A DNA stretch of 64,000 nt, taken from positions 50,460,233 to 50,524,232 of the forward strand of contig NC_087067.1 in the NCBI RefSeq assembly GCF_963678635.1. The letters run 5' to 3'. This document shows positions 8,704 through 20,647 of this stretch, one piece after another (positions within the stretch are counted from its first letter, which is position 1; each line of letters starts with the position of its first letter). The translations under genes and the position numbers were made by a program. The notes under the pieces were generated by a model. The model was not told the origin of the DNA and did no database searches. It was given only the letters and a program-made list of their open reading frames with translations. Origin of the DNA: Symsagittifera roscoffensis. Its lineage: Eukaryota; Xenacoelomorpha; Acoela; Convolutidae.

Positions 8704-10615
8704 TCTTCATCCGACGATCACCTACAAAAACCACAAAAAACAAATAAAGATCGCAAATTTCATCAAACAGATTTCAACAATTCTATTAATCTCTTACACT
8801 TATAAATTTATAAATTTAATAACAATGCAGTAAATTCATTTCTAAAATTTTCCCCACAAGCAGTAAATCTAATTATGATGAAAATTTGTAACTTAAAATT
8901 CCCCCATAACTAGCAGTAAATTTCCAAATTCTATGCAGTAAATTAATAAAATGCAAATGCAGTACTAACCTTTTGATATTCTCATTTATTCGCACAGAAA
9001 TTCTATCCACACTCGCACAGCTCGCCCACGAAGAATTGTTTAAAATAATGAATTTCAGTTTCAAGTTTTCACACTCAACAACTCTAACATATAATAACAT
9101 GTTTCAAACTTTCCTTTAACCCGGTTGGAAAGGAATCATATACTAAACAAAACTAACCAACGCAGCTTACTAAATACCACAAATCATAGAATAACAGCAT
9201 GACTAAGAAAAGGAAACCAACGGTACCCAAACCGGATTAACCCAGTTTAAAACTGGATAATTTATTCTTTTGAAGACTATTATAAAGTCTAAGAAAGAAA
9301 TAATAAAACACAAAAAAGTCGAAAGACAAACCCATACCACGAACAATTTGCTTTTTGGAAAAAGGACATAACCAACAAGACATAAGAAAAACCACAACAA
9401 ACCCAACATAAAACGTTGTCACATAACAGGACCCCTCACAAAAACCGCATGAAATCATACTCCCACTCCTGGCCTAACCCACCAGGAAGGACGTCCTGAG
9501 CATGCTCTATAGCCGGCCTAACCCACCGCGCTACATCCACGCTTTGTGACCACACCTCTATTTTTAATAAGAGCTACTCAAGTGTGAGTAACTCTTCAAA
9601 ATAACCGAACTAAAACAAAAAGCTTTTGTGAAAACAACTAACTAAAATCATAATTAAAAAATATTAAACTAATAAATGTTTTATAAAATGTAAATTACAT
9701 TATGCAATACATAGATCAGAATACAACACCAAGGACGAACATCTAAAGACAAAACGACCCCACTACACTCGAGAGAGAATGACCAACCACAATCGATATG
9801 CCACTCACAATCACAACTCAAAGGATTTAGAGTACGACTTGACTTCGCAGAAAAGGACTTCATTGAACTAGACCAATGACCACCTCGATGTTCAAGTATA
9901 CGTACAGATCCGAGTAACCAGGCATCCCCTCCACGCACAATCTCCACGCCATTCCCAAATTAGATCAGACACAAAAGAAGTTCTCCACGCAGAACAGAAA
10001 AACCTGACATAGCAAACCATTCTGAAATCAGATTTGAGTTTGTTGCAAAGATTTAGTCGTTGTCACTAGAAGACACAACGTCTTATGTCTCTAACTCCAG
10101 CTTCCTGGAACTTCTTTAACAAAGAGGAAACAGAAGAAATATAATGTTCGCCAAACACCAACGTCCATCATCCATCCTTCGAATTGCAGAAGAACTATTC
10201 TAAAAAACTCTGTAAAACCCGGATGGGTGGAACCTGATCTAGACTACATTTTATGATTGGATAATTTAGATATTTTACCAATGTAAAGTATTTAATATTA
10301 ACCAATCATGATCCATCTAACTAACAACCCACTTATTTGTAAGTGCTGAAGTTACTTGTAATTTCAGCACCAGAGAGATTTGAATTTAACTTAGAAATTA
10401 GTTGGACTCTCCCGAGCACTTCAGCAGCCGCAATAAACCAGTATACCCTAGATCTATTGAGCCTAGCAGAGACTAGTTAAACAACCTGAGACTAGATAGT
10501 ATAAGAGTAAGATTAGGATCGGTATTAGACTAAGAAGTTGCACGAATCTATCCGGCCGAAAATAAGATAGCGTGACGAGCAGACGGTGTACCCTATCCGA
10601 AATTACTCTATGAGT
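8704..10615 (+). repeat. 3' noncoding region of copy A including the 3' LTR
   Basis: About 1.9 kb without a credible gene, matched in reverse orientation by 45880-47700 of copy B. Matching landmarks include AACCCGGTTGGAAAGGAAT (about 9119-9136), a GAGCATGCTCTATAGCCGGCC stretch (about 9498-9517), CACTTAT-type hairpin sequence with GAAGTTACTTGTAATTTC (about 10348-10365), and the terminal 180 bases ending ACTCTATGAGT. The LTR start cannot be placed because the 5' LTR is outside the window. Confidence 0.65.
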
Positions 10616-11639
10616 TAACCAACTCGGTCCTAACTCAGTGGATAAAAATTGTTAAGAAAATTGAGGATCAAACTTTTTCAATCGGTAGAATTAATATAGT
10701 AAAACATAGAGTTCCTATCGCCAGAAAGCCAAATCAGGTTTAAATAGATATGGATCTTGTCTCTAGCTCTCAAGAATAAATAATGAAAACTTAACCGAAC
10801 CTATGATAATAATGTACGATTTTTTCTGCCTTTTGAAATTAAAACTGATTATTTAAAACGTAGAAAATTGTTAAAGGATCATATTGATATTGCCATGTTT
10901 GAAAACGGATCAATTAAATTTTGTACATTTCAAACAAAATGAAAATTCACACTCTTTGGAAGCAATTTTGGTTTCTTACTTTGACACAATATATGATTTT
11001 TTAAAAAATTTCAGAGCTTGTGTCTTTTGTAGAAAATTGCGTTTATCTTTTTCACAAAAAAAACTCTTTTGGCCAAACTTTCGGTACCATAGCTCAATTA
11101 ATCAATCCCTGCTTTTTCTAATCTGCTTCATTTCACATTCACATATGAAAACTTTTCATACCCTTTCCACCCTTTTCAATAAATACGAGGCGCGAAAGAA
11201 CGCAGAAACCGGATCTAACAAAAACATAAGTGCCTAGTTTTGATCAATTCTAAATGAGTTTTGTGTTTTTTTGTCTTTATTATTACCATTATTAGGACTT
11301 TGAACGGTTGTTTCTGGGATAAAATGTAAATAAAAAACTATTGTAATGATTAGCTGAGTGAAGCGTGCAAAATAGACATTTTTATATTTGATCTTAGAGA
11401 GTCACTCGACAAGCTAAACGTTTTGACATTCCCGAATGTTTTTTTGTTTATATATTTTAAAACTAACTTTTTTTAAATTATTATTTCCTTGGGGAGTTCA
11501 GAAACCATTTTTGGTGACTTGAAAACAATGCTAAAGAGTTTCCAAAAAACCTGTTTCCCTTCAAGATTTCCGTTCGTGGCTGGCATTTAAGCCAGACAGG
11601 TTAAAATAACATTAACAGTTTGGTAAATGTTTTGGTTAA
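10616..11639. other. Intergenic DNA with no supported gene
   Basis: AT-rich sequence beyond the copy A terminus. One ATG frame of 117 codons (10884-11237) has no recognisable domain and no repeat in this window, so I do not call it. Confidence 0.5.
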
Positions 11640-12375
11640 AAAAAAACAAGAAGATGATTGATGTTACCATAATTCACTGTTACTTATCAATTTTTCAAGT
11701 GCAAAAGATTCAATGCGTAACCATTACAGTTTCGTAGCATACATAAATCGTAGCACAAAATTGCGTTCTCCCTCATAGAAAACGTTTCAACAGCCATTAT
11801 CGATCGTGAAGGGGATCGGCAATGTTGTGAGTGAACTACCATCAGCGACAGTCTTCAAGTTCAGTTCATATACTTAAGAATTAAACTTTTCCAAGTTTTG
11901 CTAGTTTTCTCCATATTCGCATTGAGTGACAAAAACATATATTTCTCCATGTCTCTGTTTACCTTTTTCCATCCAATTTAGCGATCGGATACTGCTGATT
12001 TTATCGAATTTTATTGCTTCGGTCTTTGTTTTTGATCCAACCTGGTTCAAATCAACATTAGCTGCCGTATAGTCTAGCCTACTGCTGATTAAAAGATGCT
12101 CGTTTCTTCACAAAGCAGAGTATTCAGGACGGCAAAAAGGGGACTGGAACTTGATGAAGCTGAAGTGTTCTTCTGTAATTTTCATTTTTCGTGAACATCT
12201 GCGCATATCTTAGCTCTCTCATAAACATATTTTCTAATTTTACCAGAATGTTCTTGTGTGCGAAAATGGTTCTATCTGTTTTTCTGTTAGCATTTGAGTT
12301 CAGTCCTTATGGTACTCCCATTTTCCTGGTCAAGCACAATTACTATTTATTTTTCATAGGACACACAAGCTAGAC
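11640..12375 (-). pseudogene. Decayed duplicate of the beta-propeller-like terminal exon
   Basis: Aligns base by base with 13490-14222, for example the AAGTGCAAAA..ATTCAA, CACAAAATTGCGTT and GAAGGGGATCGGCA blocks. Stops and frameshifts break the frame, so no long minus-strand ORF remains. Similarity continues past the exon into flanking intron-like DNA (to about 12810 here and 14700 in the other copy), so the duplication was genomic rather than a retrocopy. Confidence 0.75.
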
Positions 12376-13512
12376 GTGGTTTTGGTTAGTCCACTCGAAA
12401 TAAACTCTTATAAATTTTTTGAAAATGAGTAATCCAACGCACCACTTGCAAAAAACAACGTTTTCTTAAAACAATTTTTCAAAACAGCAGATTTTAAGAC
12501 AGAATTTTAAACAATTTCTTAAAATAAAGACGCGGAATTTTTCGCTTGTCTGATTTCAAGTTTCAGTCACCAATTTTTTCATTATCAATTTTTTTTTCTT
12601 GGCAAAAAGGGAGTTTTCGATTAGCCTAATTATAAAAAAAACGTCGCGAAACGCAAAAAGAACCATGTGCTATAGCTCAAACGCTATTCAGAATTGGATC
12701 AGATATTTATTGGAAAAGCAACAAAAACTGCTCGTATTAAAGCAACTCTTTGAATTTTCCGACTGCCCTTTAATGTTTACGAAGTGATGTTTGAATTTTT
12801 CTGAAAACTGATGAACTTATCAAAAACAGAAAAATTTTTAATTTTTCTAAACTTTTCTTTTAATGAACCCCATCGCTTATTATTTGAAATTATTGCGCAT
12901 TAATTATGCCATAAATAAATTTTGATTTTTGAAAATTTGAAACCAAATTAAAATATTATCTTTTTTACCATCAACCAAAAATTAGGAAGGAAAATGACTA
13001 ACCACATAATGCAGAAGCGTTTTTGATTTCAGTTGTTGCCATTTTAGTGATTACAAACTTCATTGAAATTTATTCAAAAATCTTTGAATCTTCCATAGTA
13101 ATTTAAATTGTGAGTGACCACTTCAAACCAAGTGTTTGAAGTTTAAAACCGCGCGACGGAATGAAAACTTTTTCACCTTTATCACTAAAAATTAGAGCTA
13201 TTCTTCACAAATGATCAAATTTTCAGTGCTTCAGCTCAAGTCTGCAATGAGTAGCTTAACTTTTGTTCGAGAAAATTTTTTAAAAAATACCATGTATATT
13301 AATGTATGCAAAACGCTGAAGGTTCCGACTGCTTTCTATCGTCGATCACAAAATTTTTGGCTAAAAACTCTTATAAAATATTTTCACAACATGAGAAATT
13401 TATGAATATTAATTAATAAATTTTATTTCTATTTATATCCTCCACAAGTAAATTAACAGTTACGTAAATTGTGGCTAAAACATGATTGTGATTGCTGTTT
13501 GTTGATTCACAG
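12376..13512. other. Intron-like and spacer DNA between duplicated exons
   Basis: 12376-12810 matches 14223-14700 (duplicated flank). 12811-13490 is AT-rich spacer with no recognisable gene. Confidence 0.5.
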
Positions 13513-14222
13513 TTACTGATTGTTGAAATTTTTCAAGTGCAAAACATTCAAGGCGCAACCGTCACGGTTTGAGTAGTCACGAGTGTTTTTTCCACACAAA
13601 TCGTAGCACAAAATTGCGTTTTCTCCCATCGAACATTCGAAAAAAACGTTTTTAGAGCCGTAAGTGACCATGAAGGGGATCGGCATTGGTGTGATTGAGT
13701 TTCCAGCAGCTACAGTGTTCAAGTTCACTTCATATACTTGAGAATTAATTCTATACCAGTTTTCAGCCGGTTCGGTGCTAGTGGCAAAAACGTACCCTTC
13801 TCCTGGCGTTTGTTCTCCTCTCCCCATCCAAACTAGCGATTGAATAGTGCTGATTTGATCAAAGCTGATTGTTTTGGTTTTTGCTTTGGATCCAATATGG
13901 TTCAAATCAACAACAGCTGCCGCGTTGTGCTTCCTATGGCTGAACAAAAGATAGCTGCTTCCACACAAAGTAGAATACTCAGGAAGACAAAATTTTAGAA
14001 CTGGAACTTGATGAAGCTGAACAGTTTTTGTGTGGACTTCGTTTTCGTAAACATGAGCACACTTCAGTTCTCTAAGTTGACTTTCTAATATTACCAGGAT
14101 GTTTTTGTGAGCAACAAGGGTCCAACCGGCTTTTTTGTTAGATTTTGAGGTGTCCACAGTCCTCAATATTTCCCCATTTGCCTGTCCAACCACAACTAGT
14201 TGTTTTTCGCTGTACGCACGAC
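13513..14222 (-). CDS. Terminal exon of an unrecognised, possibly beta-propeller host gene
   Basis: An open frame of about 236 codons runs to a stop at 13513. It is preceded by an acceptor AACATTCAG ending at 14223, so the exon most likely begins at 14222 rather than at an internal start codon. The translation alternates short hydrophobic strands with turns (KQLVVVGQANGEILR, WTLVAHKNILVILE, GYVFATSTEPAENWYR, ENAILCYDLCGK), the texture of beta-propeller repeats. I cannot assign a WD40, kelch or other family. Compared with its decayed neighbour at 11640-12375, this copy has kept its frame, which supports function. Upstream exons should lie at higher coordinates; one candidate is at 15587-15654. 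Confidence 0.55.
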
Positions 14223-15367
14223 CTGAATGTTGTTTTGGTTAGACCACTCAGAAAAGTTTCTTGTAAAGCTTTTTAAATTAGTATTCCAATACACGACTTG
14301 CAAAACTAAAAAAAACTCAATCAACCAACTTTTCAAAATAATTTTTGGAAGATGTTTTTAACCAATTTCGAAAATTAAAGGCACGAAACTTTTCGCTCGC
14401 CCGACTTCAGATTTGAAAGTTTTTTGTCAACTGCAAATCATTTTTCTTGACAAAATGGGAATTTTGATTAGCCTAATTGGAAAAAAAAGTATGCCTTCAC
14501 CCTACAAACTTTTCTTCTGATGATACAAAAAAATGACCTCGAAATGACTAGTGAAAAATTCGAAATTTACTCGGAGAATCAGCCCCATCACAAAATTATG
14601 TCCTTTTAATAGTCAAAACAACAAATTCGCAATAATCAGAGCCAAGCCTTGAATTATCTGCCTGCCATTTAACGTGCCTGAGGTATCTTTTGGAAAAATG
14701 AATTGTGTACCTTTCAGGTTGGAATCTATATATTACCCCATAATAGTAAAACACCGAGTATAATTTGTACGGAATTTGGTGTACGGATTATGATTTGGAA
14801 AAGTTTATCGTACTCCCCCTATGATGCTTTGAGTGGGAGGTTGCTGAGTTGATTCTTTAACTAAAATTTCAGCCAATCAGAATCGATTATTGTACACTTA
14901 GAGCTAAGCAATTGCATTTCAGATTGAATCGTGGGGCGAATAATTTCATCTTTATCCACATTAGGCAAATCGGTAACTTGATTCTATTTTATTTGTTTTG
15001 CTACCAAGCTGGGGTGCTATAACGGTAAAGAGCCAATATTTCAAAGTTTTGCAATTTTAATGGCAAATATTCCCTCACAACAGCATTTCGAAACAGAAAA
15101 TGATACTTTTTCCTGTATGAACGGGAAAATTAAATCAATTAGCTTTTCTAAAGTCAAACTGGGATACTTTTTAAACCCATTTTTTCCACTACCACACTAC
15201 GCATCATAAAAAACCTGAAAATTTTGAGCGAATAAGTCTTCCCTATTTTTGCCACATTAGAAACTATCAAATCCCTATAACTTTGCAAAGTTATAGCAGC
15301 TAAAAATTATGTTAACTTCTGAGCTCAACGCAACAATATTCGTATTATGGTCAGAATTTGCCAAAAT
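14223..15367. other. Intron-like AT-rich DNA
   Basis: Holds the duplicated flank (to about 14700), then no feature I can support. It would be an intron if the 15587-15654 exon belongs to the gene ending at 13513. Confidence 0.4.
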
Positions 15368-15459
15368 CTTTGGTAAAATAGTTAAAATTTGACTGGGGAA
15401 AAACATCCCTGTGCTTTGGTAAAATAGTTAAAATTTGACTGGGGAAAAACATCCCTGTG
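15368..15459. repeat. Two-copy 46-bp tandem repeat
   Basis: The 46-base unit beginning CTTTGGTAAAATAGTTAAAA is present twice with no visible difference (15368-15413 and 15414-15459), which implies a very recent slippage or local duplication. Confidence 0.9.
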
Positions 15460-15586
15460 CACAAATCTTCCACTATTTTCTTCAAAACGTGGAATAATTT
15501 TTAAAAAAAGTGATGCAGCTCCGTGCTCTTTTTCTACATGTGTTCTCACTTTAAGTAGACTAACCAAAGACACCTCGTTGTACTAC

Positions 15587-15654
15587 CCTAATAAGGTATA
15601 AGTTTCCATTTCCAAACACAGGAGCTCCCAGGAGTGCCATAAGTCCAGTCATTC
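15587..15654 (-). CDS. Candidate internal exon upstream of the 13513-14222 exon
   Basis: A minus-strand acceptor AAAATTTTCAG ends at 15655. It is followed by an open stretch reading MTGLMALLGAPVFGNGN and further, to a possible donor AG|GTAGTA at 15586. The strand, order and hydrophobic/turn texture fit the terminal exon. The reading is weak because the exon is short and the donor is not strong. Confidence 0.3.
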
Positions 15655-16485
15655 CTGAAAATTTTAAAAAAGTTAATTATAATTTTTTATGTTATTAGAA
15701 GAGAACTAGGAAGAAAGCCAGAAAGATAGCAACCCATCTTAATTTGGTAAGTCGCGTTTTGTAAACGCGTTAACAGGTCGTCTCGTTTGCTGCCAATTTG
15801 CAAAAAAAAAACATTAATGTTTTTCTGACAATTAAATCAGAAGAACGTGAAACACAAAATATTTCGTAAAACACGCTTTTGCTTTTTTTGGCTTGCTTAA
15901 ATACACTTCGATTTTTTCAAACTAATTGTCAAAACTAAAAATCTTGAATCATTTTTTTTACTTTGATTTTCTCAATTTTTTTTTATGATTTATCGAAAAA
16001 AAATCGAGAACCAAGCACTTGCTATTTTACCAAAAATGAACTATGAGCACATAACCAAACCAAAAATCTCAAACAATCTAATTAAGAAAGTGCATTTGTG
16101 CATTGGAAATACTTCGACGTTCGAAATAAAAAGTTAGTTATAGTCTTTGATTTCAAATTTGTAAAAATCTTGATAGTCTCATTGTCCCTAAAATTTTGCA
16201 TTTGTTAATAACTATCCGTACCCAACGGAGGCTGTTTTTCTACATAAAATTTTTATGTAGATCATCTAGCCTAGTTTTCTACTGTTTTCCATGCAGATTT
16301 TATCTATTTCTTTTCTAGTTTTAAAAAAAAAACAGTTTCTGAAAAGAAATGTCCAGAAATCAGATCACTGCTCAACCGCTACGAGATAAACATGCTTCAA
16401 GTATAGACAATAACAGTAGCAACACAATGCAAACTTACACTTGTTATGACAACTCTTTTTTCGCTAAGACTAGATACATTCTTGA

Positions 16486-16556
16486 AGACCTGTAGCCTAG
16501 TGCATAGAGTAAACGTCTAGAAATCAGAAGGTGAGGAATTGAACCCCACCAGGACA
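16486..16556 (+). repeat. tRNA-derived remnant (SINE head or decayed tRNA)
   Basis: TAGCCTAGTGCATAGAG resembles an A box and D arm. TCTAGAAATCAGAAGG resembles an anticodon arm, and GAATTGAACCCCACC is a mutated B box and T arm. The 3' end CCAGGACA is followed by T6 (16558-16563), a Pol III terminator-like run. The acceptor stem pairs poorly, so an active tRNA is unlikely. Confidence 0.5.
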
Positions 16557-16828
16557 CTTTTTTCTAGCTAGAAATAGAATTTATTACTAGCTAGCTTTAT
16601 TTGCACATTATAACAAAAAATTCTGACCAGAAATTTGATTAGATACAGAGTATTTGGGGCCAGAAATAAAAACTTTTCTCAGTACGGGTACCTATGAAAT
16701 CAAGCAAATATATTTTAATAAACTGTTGTCAATTTTCTCCGTAAAACATTTTTAAACTGATTCTTATTTGCACCCTCTGCCAGTTGAAATAGTCGCAAAT
16801 ACGAAATAAGTAATATTCAATAGACACT
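16557..16828. other. AT-rich intergenic DNA
   Basis: No gene or repeat structure that I can support. Confidence 0.4.
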
Positions 16829-17003
16829 TACATTACGAGACCAAACTTTGCATTTTGCGAATTGTAAGCGGATTCCGCTACAAGGACGCTCCGTTTGTTC
16901 TTCTTTTGTTCTTTCTTTTTCTTTGATCGTTCCGACAAAGTTTGAACACGTTTAAAGACTTGTTTGTGCGCCTATCCAGTGCACAGTTTGGCCTCGTAAT
17001 GTA
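16829..17003. repeat. Small foldback (MITE-like) repeat
   Basis: The 24-base arm at 16829-16852 (starting TACATTACGAGACCAAAC) pairs with 16980-17003 as an inverted repeat with about three mismatches, enclosing a 127-base GC-richer middle. A miniature inverted-repeat element is the simplest reading. No target duplication was identified. Confidence 0.55.
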
Positions 17004-17586
17004 CAAACAAAAATAAAACAAAATTTAACAATAAATGTCCAAAACATTGCAACCAATTATGAAAAAAAGATATCAACGAAAAGCTATAGGAAAAATCACC
17101 TCAAGAATTTCAGAATCACAATCATGATCGAAACCATACGTAATTGAGAAAATTCAACTATAATTCAAAATATTTTTTTTATTATAGGACCAATACAAGG
17201 AATTGATTATACATCCAAAACGAAACTTTTCATGCAACGCGAAAAGAACCTATAAAATATTGCCTGCCTATAAATGAGCCTAAAAATGATTTTGAAAACA
17301 GAAAACAACAACCCAATTGTGGCAAATTAAATGTAACAAAATAGTCGACCACAAGTGCATTAACAGATAAGAACCAAAAAATACGAAAGACTTTTAGAAG
17401 AGTTTGCTCCACCTGCACAGATCTGTCTTTCAAACAATTTGAAGCGTTACAAACAGCAAAACCAACTGGCTATCTTCGTCAATGTCTAATACTTTTAAAA
17501 TTTTCATCAAAATTTGACTGAATTCTACTCAAGTTGACGGAATTTTCATGGACAATCAGGAGTTATTCTGGAAAGATATACCCTTT

Positions 17587-18880
17587 AGTAGTAGTAGTTT
17601 AGGCACTCAAGCTCCTAAGGGGGGGGGTTGTGAGCAGGATATGGACTTTAGCTGGAGCAAGGTTTGTGCATGTTTATCATGCGTTCGACCCGTTGCACTA
17701 AGGATTAACTACCTTTCATTTCAAGCTGGAGATGCCCATGCAAAGTTTGTAACGCAAACTCGTATTTGCATGAAACTGGTACAAATGCATGTACCCATTT
17801 AAGTCGTTTGGTGCAGTTTGGTGAAAGAAACTATTTAACCAACTAATATTTCTTTCTTTCGCAATCGGCTGAAGTTTTTATAGGTTCAATTACACTGTTA
17901 TGTATGTGCTGATATTTCGCATGACAAGAAACCTAAATACATCCGGGCTAATCAATTTCTTTGCCTACAAACTTCACCAAATACTTAAAAATTATTCATA
18001 ATTTAAATAACTTGAAATTCTTTTCATATAATTGATGCGCATGTCTGATTTTGAATTTCTGTTTTGATCATGGAAAATTTTTCTTATCGTCTTGTTCTGG
18101 TAATTCACTTGGTCGAAAAAATTTTAAGATCGTTCTAGAGGTCTTTCTGAGTGTTTTGGTCGAAGCCGAAAATTCATTTGAATAATTCGACATTTTTTGA
18201 AAACCAACGTTCAAAATGAGCTGTAGGAGTTCTAATGTGGAAGATTGCATGGCAACTGAAACCAGAAGTTTTAGAGAAATTTTTCCAAATGAGAACTCGA
18301 ATAATTCAGATTACTGGTCAGACTATCCAGTGGTTCTGAAACTTAAAAAAAACGATTTCCAATCGGAATCCTTGTGCAATGCAAATTTTGAAATTGGACT
18401 AAACCAATTTAAGTGCAAACCAAATTCAATGCAAGCTTTAAATCAGTTCAAGTGCAATTCTTCCAATTTCGCTGTGTTTTAGTCTGATTAATATGCAAAA
18501 ATGGATCAGCCTAGATTATATCTAAAGTACCAATTCAACTTTTCCCTCCCAAATCTTCTCTGGCCGACTGGAAAAATAAATCACGGTTTTCGCAAAGAAG
18601 AAAAATAAGTCTCCCAGCATGCTTGTGAAAAAACTTAAAATGTCTTCGGCTAGAAAATTGTTTTAAAACTAACAAATATTTGAACTCAAATTTCGATATC
18701 CATTTTTTTGAATAGGCCTTTCTTAGTAACTTTGACAATTCATCAAAGTGTTCAATACTTGGTAACTGTATAATATATTCAAACTTTATATTAGCAGATC
18801 AGCAGAAAAATCACACTAGATAGAAAATTATTTAGCAGGTGATGTAAACTAAATCATTATAATTATAATGGTTTGAAAGA
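17587..18880 (+). repeat. Left terminal inverted repeat of the 6.6-kb element
   Basis: Matches 24235-23320 in reverse complement. Strong blocks are the CAAATGCATGTACCCA stretch (about 17784-17799), TTCTAATGTGGAAGATTGCATGGC (about 18231-18252) and TAACTGTATAA near 18763-18773. A short frame beginning MSCRSSNVEDCMA (from 18216) is also partly kept in the right arm, so the arms may once have carried coding sequence. Confidence 0.7.
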
Positions 18881-18934
18881 AGGGACACCTGCTAATTATT
18901 TTTTCAAAATGTAGGTATAATGCATGCAATTAAC

Positions 18935-19090
18935 AATTTCAGAAGTACCGTCAAGAGCTTAAACAACCACGAGTTTTTTCCTATTTTATTGTCTATTGTT
19001 ACTTTACTCCGAAGCTACTATAGCTAGAAGTCAAAGAAGAAGCTATCAACAAACAGTCGAGCAATGTGAAAATTACCTGAACCTAAACAA
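18935..19090 (+). repeat. Internal inverted repeat, left copy (coding-like)
   Basis: Pairs in reverse complement with 20655-20830: the AAGTACCGTCAAGAGCTTA and GTCAAAGAAGAAGCTAT blocks are shared. In the right copy the minus strand holds a 65-codon frame (20648-20845) containing KYRQELTQARDF. The left copy has the same protein texture but is broken by stops. The source protein is not recognised. Confidence 0.6.
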
Positions 19091-20647
19091 TGTTCAAACT
19101 GTACAACGATATGGTTTACAACCCTGTTTATATTAGCGTTGAAACCTATACGATAATGGAATTTGAAAAACTGAAAGCCAACTTATAAAAAACTTAAGAG
19201 TTTTAGAAACTTTTAATCTTTCAAACTCTTTAAGGTTGGGTTGTTTTCATTATTTGGAAACAAACACTGTCCACCCATATTCTGTGTACAAAAAAACATC
19301 ATAGCTTAACCATTGTCAGAAAAGCTCATTTGCAGGAACAGTTTGGTTTGCTGAAAAAACATTATTTGCATCAAGAAAACTTGTTGTTTTCAGAAATTGA
19401 CATCTAGAAACAACAAGTTTTCTTGAAGCAAGTAATTTCTGATAACTTTCATTTTTCTGATCTTTTTTATCCCCTGCTATTGACTTAGGCGGTAGCGTTT
19501 TTCTGTTTTTTTTCTTTACGTATTTTGTGCTTTGCAATCAAAACAGTTTTTTTCAATGAGTTTGATAATCGGTTATAATTTATTTAATTACCACAAAAAA
19601 GTTGCTTTCTTCAGAAAAACATTGATGAGCTGTCAACCAGAACAGTCAACCAAAACCAGAATGCATGAGTTTCCCATACACAATTGAAACAATTGTCAGT
19701 TTAGGAACTTCTTTTTTTTAAACTTTAGAATTTGTCTTGAAACTTTTTTGCTTGATTAGATTTTCAAATTACATTAAAACCGTTGCTTTGTTTGAACATG
19801 TGTTGTTAAGTTTATTTCAAATATGTAGTACTTCATATAATGTTTGTATTTTGTCTCTGTTGAATTGTTATTAATGACTTCAGAAGTTTCAAAAGGAAAG
19901 CGTCTCGTGCTCAAAATATCAATCGAATATTTTTTGTCTTTTCTGACATTTTGAAATATTTTTTGAAAATTTCTTTCGGTTGTATGTCTGAAGTTAACTG
20001 GTCAACAGGAAGTCATGTAAATGACTATGTTTCGACTGCAACGAAGTACATTTGTGTCAATGTTCAAAAATTGACAACGCCCATACTCTAATTGGTACGA
20101 AAGATCACCTACTTCTGGCTTACCTTTATTTCTTGATTGAAAATTAAGTAACATGGAACTACAGAAAAATTTTACAAATTTTTGAAACTAATTTTGAAGC
20201 TTCGAACTTGTTTCACGTAAAATTGATACATAAAAGTAAATTTCTTTTTCTATTTTATTTCTTACTCATTGAAATTAGACATTTTCGGCAAAAAAACTGA
20301 TCTAGAGTCAACCAAATTTTTTCTATATGTTTCTTTTTGCTTGAGAAAAAGCTTAGGCGTAAGATCCGATGCGATTTTTTTAATTTGTAATTTAAATATC
20401 TTTTTACATGAATATTAGTTCAAAAAATCTTAAAATTGCTTTTATTTTCTAAAGTTTTACAACTATTGGTAAAGAACTGCAGATCAAGTAAAGAGAATTT
20501 GAGAACCAAGTAAAAAGTTTTTTTCACATCTCGTATAATATTATCAAAGGTTTTTGCTTTTCAAGTTGAAACCAATTTTGATAAAATTCAACCTAATTTT
20601 TTTGTCCAATTTGCAATTAGATTTCAACGCGAATCTAAATAGGATTG

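Larger units (their letters stand above)
1..10615 (+). mobile_element. Envelope-bearing Ty3/Gypsy-like retroelement, copy A (5' part outside window)
   Basis: The order is integrase, small membrane ORF, Pro/Ser-rich ORF, envelope-like glycoprotein, two more ORFs, then a long noncoding 3' end. The right boundary is set by comparison with copy B (45880-64000, opposite strand). The two copies match up to a terminal ACTCTATGAGT (here about 10605-10615), after which the flanks are unrelated. Gag, protease, RT, RNase H and the 5' LTR lie before position 1, so the LTR length cannot be measured. Assignment to Ty3/Gypsy rests on the PR-RT-RNaseH-IN order and the RT box seen in copy B. The LTR nature of the terminus is inferred. 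Confidence 0.85.

Noticed and set aside
10884-11237. 117-codon plus-strand frame as a gene.
   Set aside because: No domain, no conserved counterpart, and a composition like the surrounding AT-rich DNA.
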